Origin: an uncultured Ruminococcus sp.
Lineage (GTDB): Bacteria > Bacillota > Clostridia > Oscillospirales > Ruminococcaceae
Assembly: GCF_947301925.1 (NCBI RefSeq)
Contig: NZ_CAMYUE010000001.1
Coordinates: 310,001-374,000, forward strand
Length of the DNA stretch: 64,000 bases
Direction of reading: 5' to 3'
Shown: one piece after another, positions 40,009 through 48,417 of the stretch
How positions within the stretch are numbered: the first letter of the stretch is position 1
How the letters are laid out: each line of letters opens with the position of its first letter
Notes under the pieces: model-generated
The model's database searches: none
Seen by the model: only the letters and a program-made list of their open reading frames with translations
Told to the model about the DNA's origin: nothing
Position numbers and translations under genes: made by a program

Positions 40009-40962
40009 ATGAACAAGACGTATTATACAAATCAAATCAATTCAGTCATTGCCGAGGTTAAAAAAGCCGTCATAGGCAAGGACGCGATCATCATCAAGGC
40101 TCTTCTCGCTATGCTGTGCAAGGGCCACATCCTCATCGAGGATATCCCCGGCGTGGGCAAGACCACTCTTGCTCTTGCATTTTCAAAAGCTCTTTCTCTT
40201 GAGCATAACCGTATGCAGTTCACGCCCGATGTCCTCCCCTCAGACGTAACCGGTTTTTCTGTTTACAACAAGAGCAACGGAAAGTTCGAGTTCCGTCCAG
40301 GTGTTGCATTCTGCAATCTCTTCCTCGCCGACGAGATAAACCGTACCTCCAGCAAGACTCAGTCTGCTCTTCTGGAGCTCATGGAGGAAAAGAGCATTAC
40401 TGTTGACGGCAACACATACAAGCTCCCCGAGCCTTACACCGTTATAGCTACCCAGAACCCCATCGGATCCGCAGGTACTCATAACCTTCCCGATTCTCAG
40501 CTGGACCGTTTTATGATAAAGCTCAGCATGGGCTATCCTGATTTCGACGGCGAGGTAACTATCCTGAAGGCTAAGCACAACGATAACCCCCTCGAAAGCG
40601 TACAGCCTGTCGCGGACGCTTCGTTCATTACAGAGCTTCAGGAGTATATTTCCGGCATTTATGTTGACGACAGGATTTATGAGTACATAGTTTCTCTTTC
40701 GGCTGCTACAAGAAAGCACCCCATGCTCAAGCTCGGCGTCAGCCCCAGAGGCACTCTGGCGCTCATGCAGCTCTCAAAGGGTATTGCGGTAGCTATGGGA
40801 AGAGACTATGTTATCCCCGAGGATATCTCTTATATATGCAACGATGTATTCGAGCACAGGATCATGCTCAACTCAAAGGCAAAGCTTTCCGATACAAGCG
40901 CATCGGATATCATAACCGAGATACTGAAGACCGTTCCCGTCCCCGGTATCGGTGAAAAATAA
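40009..40962 (+). CDS. MoxR family AAA ATPase
   Basis: GHILIEDIPGVGKTTLALAFSKAL...RMQFTPDVLPSDVTGFSVYN...FLADEINRTSSKTQSALLELMEE. Confidence 0.95.
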   Translation: MNKTYYTNQINSVIAEVKKAVIGKDAIIIKALLAMLCKGHILIEDIPGVGKTTLALAFSKALSLEHNRMQFTPDVLPSDVTGFSVYNKSNGKFEFRPGVAFCNLFLADEINRTSSKTQSALLELMEEKSITVDGNTYKLPEPYTVIATQNPIGSAGTHNLPDSQLDRFMIKLSMGYPDFDGEVTILKAKHNDNPLESVQPVADASFITELQEYISGIYVDDRIYEYIVSLSAATRKHPMLKLGVSPRGTLALMQLSKGIAVAMGRDYVIPEDISYICNDVFEHRIMLNSKAKLSDTSASDIITEILKTVPVPGIGEK

Positions 40963-40971
40963 GGCTGTATC

Positions 40972-42165
40972 ATGATTCTGACAAAAATTCTGTTTATTAT
41001 ACTTATAATAGTATGTCTGTGCTTCTATGTTCTTTATGTCTGGGATTTTTCACTCATACTGCTCATAATCATAGCGGCACTGCCTGTTATAATGTTCATA
41101 ATAACCTATATCGCCAAACGTAATATTACTGTGGAGTTCGCCGTCAAGGACAAGAACGTGCCCAAGAACAAGGACTTCCCTGTTCAGCTGGTGGTCACCA
41201 ATGACAGCATTTTCCCCATCGGCAAGGCAGAGGCTCACATAGAATATTATAATGTATTCAGCAACCAGGTCTCGGCTTTCGATCTTTATCTGCCCATACA
41301 GGCAAATAATTCCCAGAGGATCACATTCCAGCTCAGTTCTAAGTTCTGCGGTATAATCAAGATACGCTCCGCTTATCTCAATCTCTACGATCCCCTGAGG
41401 ATATTCCGCTTCAGGACAGCAAAAAACATCCGCACAGACGTTGCGGTAATGCCCGAAGGTCACGAGATAAGCGGTATAGTACATTATACCGACAGAGTAA
41501 ACGAGGAAAGCGACGTTTTCTCGGAGTATAAGCCGGGTGACGATCCGTCCGAGGTCTTCGACCTGAGAGAATACAATCAGGGTGACAAGCTCAACCGTAT
41601 ACACTGGAAGCTGAGTTCCAAAAAGGACGATTTCATCGTCAAGGACTACAGTCTTCCCATAGATGTGCCCTGTTCGATCTTCCTCGACCTGAAATGCTAC
41701 AAGGACGGCGAAATGACTCTCCCGATCTTTGATACTCTTATAGAGACCGTGCTCTCTCTTTCGCAGTTCCTGCTGGAAAATGAACGAGGTCATTCAGTTG
41801 TTTTCTTTAATGCTTCCGTCAGCAGATTCGTGGAGCATACCATCACCGACAATTCGGACCTCATCGCTGTTATCCATGAGATAATCACCTCCTTCAAGGA
41901 CGATCTTTTCTGTCAGTCCCCCGAGATGTATTTCATGGAAAAAACATCGCTTTCATTTGCTTCCTTTACTCTGATCACTTCTTCAAGCGATCAGAAGATA
42001 CTTGATCATATCGACGAAAACATTGAAGCGGACTTCAAAAACGCTATTCTTGTCACAAACTCGGCAGATACAATTACAGAAGGGATGGGAGGCTTTCAGT
42101 CTCTTAACATCATCCCTGTTGCTGTTGGCAAGATATCTGCCTCGATAAAGGACATAGATATATAA
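40972..42165 (+). CDS. DUF58 domain protein
   Basis: SDVFSEYKPGDDPSEVFDLREYNQGDKLNRIHWKLSSKKDDFIVKDY. Confidence 0.92.
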   Translation: MILTKILFIILIIVCLCFYVLYVWDFSLILLIIIAALPVIMFIITYIAKRNITVEFAVKDKNVPKNKDFPVQLVVTNDSIFPIGKAEAHIEYYNVFSNQVSAFDLYLPIQANNSQRITFQLSSKFCGIIKIRSAYLNLYDPLRIFRFRTAKNIRTDVAVMPEGHEISGIVHYTDRVNEESDVFSEYKPGDDPSEVFDLREYNQGDKLNRIHWKLSSKKDDFIVKDYSLPIDVPCSIFLDLKCYKDGEMTLPIFDTLIETVLSLSQFLLENERGHSVVFFNASVSRFVEHTITDNSDLIAVIHEIITSFKDDLFCQSPEMYFMEKTSLSFASFTLITSSSDQKILDHIDENIEADFKNAILVTNSADTITEGMGGFQSLNIIPVAVGKISASIKDIDI

Positions 42166-44858
42166 TGAAAAGAAAGAACATACAAAACAAAAACGGTATT
42201 ACTATCAGTGACAGCATTGTAATGTCTGTCAAGAAGAAGCACGACAATTACCGCAAGCCTTTTTCGGCCGCTATTGCGCTGATAGGCTATATATCCATTA
42301 TCATGGCATTCCTCGGAATGTTCTCATTCAATTATGATAAGGACACTCTGGTTTTTGTTGTACTCGGCTTCGGAGCGATATACCTTACCATGGCTCTGGT
42401 GTCAGGAAAAGCGCTATGGGGCTACGCAGCCTCTGTGGTGCTGTTTGTACTGTCCGCCTACAGAAAATCCGAAAAGATTGCCATGGGCTTCAAATTCATA
42501 TACAATATTATATATAAAGACGCTTATCATTCAAATATAGATTACTACAAGGGGCTGAAATCGACTCTTGAAGTCTCATCGGTAAACACGCTGTTCTTCT
42601 TCTATATATGGCTGCTTGCCATAGTGATATTCTTCTTCACTATCTGCCGGCCCAATCCCGTGCTGCCGCTCATGGTGACCTTCCCCGTCCTCGAGATAGG
42701 AATGTACAACGGTATAAGCGTTCCTGTTTTCTGGGGCGTGCTGTGTATCGCCTTCTGGCTGGCACTTCTTGCCATGTCCACCATCGATGTGGGCGAATAC
42801 TCCGGCGGACAAAGCGGATTTGTGCGAAAAAACGACCTGTTTTTCCCGAAACGGCATATGAAGCTGAAGGTCACGGAAAAATGCGGTATGCTCATCATAG
42901 CCTCTGTTGTGGCTATTGCTGCCGTATCGACCTGCTTCCTGAAGATCACCAACTATAAGAGAAGCGAAAAGCTCGATCAGAAGCGCAAGGATATCACAGA
43001 GGCGCTCAATGATTTCTCCTTTGAGAATCTTGCGGAAAGCCTTTCAAATCTCACCAATGCCATCGGTCTGGATTTTGAGTACGAAAACCACAAGCTGGGC
43101 ACAAACGACCATGTAAGATACAAGAACGTTACAGATGTTACCGTTACACTTGAAAATCCCGTACAAGGAGCCATCTACCTGAAGGATTACTCAGGCTCCA
43201 TATACAAGAAGAATGAATGGTTCGAGCTGCCTGCGTCAGCCTATAAAAACAAGGTATTCGACGATTTCAAGGACTATGAGATATATCCTCAGGACTTTCC
43301 GGCGACCTTCATCAAAATGCTTGGCAACAGCTCAATGGAAACCACTATATGGATAAAGCCGAGCTCCAAGAAAAGCAAGCATCTTTACGCCCCATACGGC
43401 ACCGTAAATGTGGGCGACATGAACTATAACAAGGATCTGACGGTCTCAGGCAAAAACCCTAAAAAGGGTGAGTGCTCCTACAAATTCATCAACACCGACA
43501 CCGATGCCATTGCCTCTGCGCTGCTCTCAGTATCCCAGAGCACAAACGGACAGTCTTCACGCGCTGTATACTCTGCGTCTGATATCAGGGACAGGTTTTA
43601 TCGTGAAAAGATACTGAAATACTGCACCGACAATGACCTTATAACATATGAGGATTATTTCCCCGTAGATTACGGTATCCCCGCTTCTCCTGATTATATG
43701 GCATACAACGGCGACGCCCTGCTGTCGGAGCTGCTTCAGAACAGCTACAGAGACTTTGTATATCAGAACTATCTCGAAGTCCCAGATACCGACGCAATGG
43801 CCGAGGTCAAAGACGCCTATTCGGATATACTTTCCTATAACGACGGCTCACTCGAAGGCGAGCTGGCTACTCTTTATGCAATACGCGACCGTATGTCCGT
43901 GGAGTGCACCTATTCGCTCTATCCGAGAAAGACTCCTTCAAACCGTGATTTTGTGAATTATTTCCTGCTTGAGAACAAGAAGGGCTACTGTACCCATTAC
44001 GCCACATCAGGTGTAATGCTTGCAAGAATGGCTGGTATCCCCGCTCGTTACGCAACAGGCTATGTCATAGTTGAAAAGGATCAGCTTAACGGTGAGCAGC
44101 GTTCAGACGGTTCCATAAAGATCGAGGTCAAGGACAACAGGAGCCACGCATGGGCAGAGATATATCTGGACAGCATAGGCTGGATCCCCTTTGAGTTCAC
44201 AGCAGGCTATTCTGCTCAGGAAGTAAATACCCAGCCCTCCACGTCAGCTGAGTCAACTACCACTATTGTATCCGAAACAACGACCACTGAGGCTGCCATA
44301 ACCACAACATCCGGCACAAGAGTTCAGTCTGCCACATCAACTGCCCCGGCATCTACATCTCAAAAGACAACTACCGTAAACAGGAGCGGTCCCGGCAAAG
44401 GAAAGGGTACAGGCATACATATCCCCAGGTTCCTGAAAAATCTTCTGATAACACTGTTTATTTTTGCGCTTATCATATGCCTCATTATTCTCAGAAGATA
44501 TCTTATACTAAAAACAAGAAACATGAGGTTTACTACCGGCAAGGCCGAAACAAAGGTAAGAAGTATGTACGCTTACGCAGAAAAGCTGCTGAAAGTACTG
44601 GAAATGCGAAGCGAGAACGGCAACTTCAAGGTATTTGCAAAAGACGTTGAAAAATCCTACGGAGGCGTTTACTTTGAAGAAGGCGGATTTGAAAAGCTGA
44701 CAGATGTTGCTCTCAGAGCAAGCTTCAGTCAGGAAACACCCACTGCCGAAGAGATAGAAGAGTGCAAAAAGACAGTCGAGTCGATCTCACAGACCATATA
44801 TGATAAGTCAAACTTCTTTGACAGACTGATGTTCACATATATCAATGTACTGAGATAG
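42165..44858 (+). CDS. Transglutaminase-like membrane protein (TgpA-like) with Thr-rich linker
   Basis: GYCTHYATSGVMLARMAGIPARYATGYV...RSHAWAEIYLDSIGWIPFEFTAGY; multiple TM segments. Confidence 0.92.
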   Translation: MKRKNIQNKNGITISDSIVMSVKKKHDNYRKPFSAAIALIGYISIIMAFLGMFSFNYDKDTLVFVVLGFGAIYLTMALVSGKALWGYAASVVLFVLSAYRKSEKIAMGFKFIYNIIYKDAYHSNIDYYKGLKSTLEVSSVNTLFFFYIWLLAIVIFFFTICRPNPVLPLMVTFPVLEIGMYNGISVPVFWGVLCIAFWLALLAMSTIDVGEYSGGQSGFVRKNDLFFPKRHMKLKVTEKCGMLIIASVVAIAAVSTCFLKITNYKRSEKLDQKRKDITEALNDFSFENLAESLSNLTNAIGLDFEYENHKLGTNDHVRYKNVTDVTVTLENPVQGAIYLKDYSGSIYKKNEWFELPASAYKNKVFDDFKDYEIYPQDFPATFIKMLGNSSMETTIWIKPSSKKSKHLYAPYGTVNVGDMNYNKDLTVSGKNPKKGECSYKFINTDTDAIASALLSVSQSTNGQSSRAVYSASDIRDRFYREKILKYCTDNDLITYEDYFPVDYGIPASPDYMAYNGDALLSELLQNSYRDFVYQNYLEVPDTDAMAEVKDAYSDILSYNDGSLEGELATLYAIRDRMSVECTYSLYPRKTPSNRDFVNYFLLENKKGYCTHYATSGVMLARMAGIPARYATGYVIVEKDQLNGEQRSDGSIKIEVKDNRSHAWAEIYLDSIGWIPFEFTAGYSAQEVNTQPSTSAESTTTIVSETTTTEAAITTTSGTRVQSATSTAPASTSQKTTTVNRSGPGKGKGTGIHIPRFLKNLLITLFIFALIICLIILRRYLILKTRNMRFTTGKAETKVRSMYAYAEKLLKVLEMRSENGNFKVFAKDVEKSYGGVYFEEGGFEKLTDVALRASFSQETPTAEEIEECKKTVESISQTIYDKSNFFDRLMFTYINVLR

Positions 44859-44868
44859 GAGTGAGTCA

Positions 44869-45450
44869 ATGAAAATCGATAATTCAGGTTATCTGTTCAA
44901 AGCAATACTGTTTACAGTCTGCGGTATACTCCTCGCATTCTTTCCCGGAGTCCTTGCATGGGCCTTCTACATCGTAGGCGGTATCATAATTATCGGAAGT
45001 CTTCTGACCGGTCTTGGCGGAGGCGAAGGCTCATCTCTCTTTTCCATAGGACTGGTGGGCGCAGGCATAGGTCTTTTCATTATGTATCTGCCGAAGCTTA
45101 TAAGCTCACACATTTCGCTGATTGCAGGTCTTGTGCTGGTAATATTCGCCATAATCCAGATCGTAAAGTCAAGAAAAAAGGATTTCACCAACGGTATGAA
45201 AAACGTACAGCTGGTATTCGGTATACTTCTCCTTGTTGCAGGACTGTTCTTCATGTTCAATCCATTTGATACTGGCAAGCTTGTACGAATACTCACAGGT
45301 GTTATCATGCTTCTGTACGCTGCTTTCAATTACTATGTGGTCTATGTTATCGGACAGAGAAACGAAGGCCATTCAGGAAGCGGCTCCCCTGACGTGATCG
45401 ACACATCGGGAGTCGAAAAGAACGAAAACGATACAAAACGATTAGAATAA
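44869..45450 (+). CDS. DUF308/HdeD-like membrane protein
   Basis: Repeated TM hairpins; PGVLAWAFYIVGGIIIIGSLLTGL, LVFGILLLVAGLFFMFNPF. Confidence 0.75.
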   Translation: MKIDNSGYLFKAILFTVCGILLAFFPGVLAWAFYIVGGIIIIGSLLTGLGGGEGSSLFSIGLVGAGIGLFIMYLPKLISSHISLIAGLVLVIFAIIQIVKSRKKDFTNGMKNVQLVFGILLLVAGLFFMFNPFDTGKLVRILTGVIMLLYAAFNYYVVYVIGQRNEGHSGSGSPDVIDTSGVEKNENDTKRLE

Positions 45451-45454
45451 CGAA

Positions 45455-45487
45455 AATACTGCCGAGTGATCGGCAGTATTTTTTTCT
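45455..45487 (+). terminator. Rho-independent terminator
   Basis: AATACTGCCGA-GTGA-TCGGCAGTATTTTTTT, 11-bp perfect arms. Confidence 0.9.
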
Positions 45488-45490
45488 TCA

Positions 45491-45526
45491 ACAAAAAGAA
45501 CAAGTGTTTGACATTGTTCTTTTTGT
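45491..45526. promoter_or_regulatory. Perfect 13-bp inverted repeat (10-nt centre) over the -35 of the TerB operon promoter
   Basis: ACAAAAAGAACAA-GTGTTTGACA-TTGTTCTTTTTGT; centre contains TTGACA. Confidence 0.75.
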
Positions 45527-45536
45527 ATGCTATAAT
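45508..45536 (+). promoter_or_regulatory. Consensus promoter TTGACA-N17-TATAAT
   Basis: TTGACA 45508-45513, TATAAT 45531-45536. Confidence 0.85.
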
Positions 45537-45570
45537 AAAGGTTGAACACCGGAAAAAGGAGGCGTGAACT

Positions 45571-47082
45571 GTGTCGGATACCAAAGAGATATTGAACATG
45601 ATACTGCATGATGAGAAGCTTCTGAACAGCCGCGCTCTCCGTGACAGGATATATACCGATGAGCCCATATTAAGGCCTGCTTCCCAGCTTCGGCGTCCTG
45701 CTGCTCCCGAGAGAATAAAGGAGATGAAGGGGCTCGCATTCACTCCGGAGGCCTACTGGAAAACCTCGGCCTGGCTGTTTTATACGCAGGGGAAGTTCAT
45801 GGAGGACTATGAGGACAGCTTTTCCTATGACACGGACTTCGTTAAATACTATCCCTCATACAGAGAGCTCAGCACAGAGCAGCTCAGAGGTTATTTTTCG
45901 TGGCGCACCGATGTGCGCAGAGGCAATATAAAAAAAGCTCCCTCCCCCTTTGTTTTTATTTATCTGTATGAGCTGGTGAACTGCATCGGCTCTGATGATC
46001 CGAATGAATGCTTTTCACGAATGAAAAGCTTCTGCGACAGCTATCGCGCTATTGACGACTCCATTGTAAAATACACGGACGTATGGCTTGCTGATATGAT
46101 CGTTTACTACGGACTTGATGCCGCCCTTGCCGATGAGCTGAATGATATAAAATACGACAAAATGCTTCTCACACTTATCAACTGGGAAAGCTACAGCAAC
46201 GACGAACTGTTCGAGGCCATAGATTTCCTTTCAGCATATCAGCTGAAAAAATCTCTCTACTACAGCGCAGCCCCTGAGGAGCTGAAGACCGTTCTCGTCA
46301 GAAGCTTTGTCAGCCTTTCACGTTTCTTCCGCGATAAGCGCAAGAACTCACTGATCGACAAGCTTTTCGGCAATATGGTGGAGTGCTCCTGCAATATGTT
46401 CGCCTCGGCTGTTTTTTACGACAGACAGCCTATGCGAAGCTGTGAATACTCCCTCAATGATATCCATTCATTTACCTGTACAAACGGCAAATGGAAATGC
46501 AGGAAGTATTTCGGAAACAGAGGCCGCAACGGCCGGCTTGGCGACCTTGTCAGGGCTGTGGACAGTCTTATGCGTGATAAGGCTGATTTCAAACACAAAA
46601 TAAGCTTCACAGGCGTATCAAAATCCGCGGTAAAGCTCATACAATCTGAGATAGACAGTTTTTACGAGGAAAAACGCCGAAAGGAAGCCGCAAAAATTGA
46701 AATTGATCTTTCTAAACTGGCCGGTATAAGAAGATCTGCCGATATCATCAGAGAAAAGCTTATAGTTGATGAGGAGGAGATCTCTGAACTCAGACAGTCC
46801 GAAGAAAACGTATGCGAAGATGAAAAAAGCTGTGAAAGCTGCTGTGAGCTTCCACTCGATAATGACGAGATATGCTTCATGAAGGCTCTGCTGTATAACG
46901 GAAATATTGCAGATATTGCAAAAAGCTGCGGAAAAATGGTATCTATTCTTGCCGATTCGGTAAACGAGAAGCTCTTTGACCGCTTCGGAGATACCGTTAT
47001 AGAATTTACAGGCGACCTTCCCGCACTTATTGAAGATTATACCGAAGAATTAATGGAAATGATACCTGATAACAAGGAGTAA
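45571..47082 (+). CDS. TerB_N / TerB_C domain protein
   Basis: YYPSYRELSTEQLRGYFSWRTDVRRGNI (TerB_N-like); C-terminal FMKALLYNGNIADIAKSCGKMVSILADSVNEKLFDRFGDTVIEF...LIEDYTEEL (TerB_C-like); GTG start. Confidence 0.8.
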   Translation: MSDTKEILNMILHDEKLLNSRALRDRIYTDEPILRPASQLRRPAAPERIKEMKGLAFTPEAYWKTSAWLFYTQGKFMEDYEDSFSYDTDFVKYYPSYRELSTEQLRGYFSWRTDVRRGNIKKAPSPFVFIYLYELVNCIGSDDPNECFSRMKSFCDSYRAIDDSIVKYTDVWLADMIVYYGLDAALADELNDIKYDKMLLTLINWESYSNDELFEAIDFLSAYQLKKSLYYSAAPEELKTVLVRSFVSLSRFFRDKRKNSLIDKLFGNMVECSCNMFASAVFYDRQPMRSCEYSLNDIHSFTCTNGKWKCRKYFGNRGRNGRLGDLVRAVDSLMRDKADFKHKISFTGVSKSAVKLIQSEIDSFYEEKRRKEAAKIEIDLSKLAGIRRSADIIREKLIVDEEEISELRQSEENVCEDEKSCESCCELPLDNDEICFMKALLYNGNIADIAKSCGKMVSILADSVNEKLFDRFGDTVIEFTGDLPALIEDYTEELMEMIPDNKE

Positions 47083-47086
47083 ACCT

Positions 47087-48406
47087 ATGAAAATACCTAA
47101 AAGGATAGCTTCGTCCGTTATAAATTCCCTTAAAGGCGGCGTTGTTCCCCGCACGGGACTGCCCTACATCACAGTGGGACGAGAGACAGAGATCAATGCC
47201 CTGCTGCACGATGTGGATATTATCGCTGACGGAGGCGCTGCATTCCGCTTCATCTCAGGAAAATACGGAAGCGGAAAAAGCTTTCTGCTCCAGACTATAC
47301 GCAGCCACGTTATGGACAGGAATTTCGTTGTGGTCGACGCCGACCTTTCTCCCGAGAGAAGGCTCCAGGGCACAAAAGGTCAGGGACTTGCAACATATAA
47401 GGAGCTTATACGCAATATGTCAACAAAGACCCGTCCCGACGGCGGCGCTCTTACCCTTATACTTGACAGGTGGATAAGCGGTATCCGGACAGAAACAGCC
47501 GCAGAAAGCGGACTTCCCCCCGATCAGCCCGAATTCGGCAAAGCTGTTGAAAAGAAGATATACGAGGTCATAAACACGCTGAACGAAATGGTACACGGCT
47601 TTGATTTCGCAAAGCTGCTTACAATATATTATCATGCCTCCGTGGACGGCAATGACGAGGAAAAAGCCAAGGTGGTCAAGTGGTTCAGGGGCGAGTATAT
47701 CAACAAGACCGAGGCAAGATCTGAGCTTGGCGTCAATATTGTTATCAGCGATGATGACTGGTACGAATATATCAAGCTTTTCGCAATGTTCCTGAAAATG
47801 GCAGGCTACAGCGGTCTGCTCGTGCTCGTTGATGAGCTCGTCAATATATATAAGATACCAAACAGCATTACAAGGCAGTATAACTACGAGAAAATACTGA
47901 CTATGTATAATGATACACTTCAGGGCAAAGCAAAGTATATGGGTATCATCATGGGCGGAACTCCTCAGTGTATCGAGGATACGCGCCGCGGAGTGTACAG
48001 CTATGAGGCACTGCGCTCGCGTCTCTCGGAAGGCAGATTCGGCCGTGAGGGCATAAGGGATATGCTGGCTCCCGTCATACATCTCACCCCTCTCACATAC
48101 GAGGAAATGCTTGTACTTACCGAAAAACTGGCCGATATCCACGCACAGCTCTTTGATTACACACAGAAGATATCCCAGGAGGATATGATACACTTCATAC
48201 AGCTTGAATTCGGACGTATAGGCTCGGACAGCCATATAACTCCCCGTGAGGTCATAAGGGACTTTATTGAGCTGCTTGATATAATATACCAGAATCCACA
48301 GATAAATGTAAGTGAATTCATCGGCTCAGAGGCCATGAGCTTCTCAAAGCCCGATATGGGACAGGAACCATCAGATAACGAGGAATACGCAGAATTTGAG
48401 ATATAA
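47087..48406 (+). CDS. P-loop ATPase of the DUF2791/BrxD (BREX ATP-binding) family
   Basis: FRFISGKYGSGKSFLLQTIRSHVMDRNFVVVDADLSPERRLQGTKGQGLATYKELIRNMS; GLLVLVDELVNIYKIPNSITRQYNYEKILTMYND. Confidence 0.82.
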   Translation: MKIPKRIASSVINSLKGGVVPRTGLPYITVGRETEINALLHDVDIIADGGAAFRFISGKYGSGKSFLLQTIRSHVMDRNFVVVDADLSPERRLQGTKGQGLATYKELIRNMSTKTRPDGGALTLILDRWISGIRTETAAESGLPPDQPEFGKAVEKKIYEVINTLNEMVHGFDFAKLLTIYYHASVDGNDEEKAKVVKWFRGEYINKTEARSELGVNIVISDDDWYEYIKLFAMFLKMAGYSGLLVLVDELVNIYKIPNSITRQYNYEKILTMYNDTLQGKAKYMGIIMGGTPQCIEDTRRGVYSYEALRSRLSEGRFGREGIRDMLAPVIHLTPLTYEEMLVLTEKLADIHAQLFDYTQKISQEDMIHFIQLEFGRIGSDSHITPREVIRDFIELLDIIYQNPQINVSEFIGSEAMSFSKPDMGQEPSDNEEYAEFEI

Positions 48407-48417
48407 GGACTTTTTCT

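Noticed and set aside
45491-45526. The inverted repeat read as a second terminator of the DUF308 gene
   Set aside because: A complete terminator already lies at 45455-45487, and this repeat surrounds the -35 of a consensus promoter, so an operator is the better explanation.
47420-48235. 271-aa minus-strand ORF opposite the BrxD-like gene
   Set aside because: Fully antisense to a coherent P-loop ATPase gene and without recognisable motifs.
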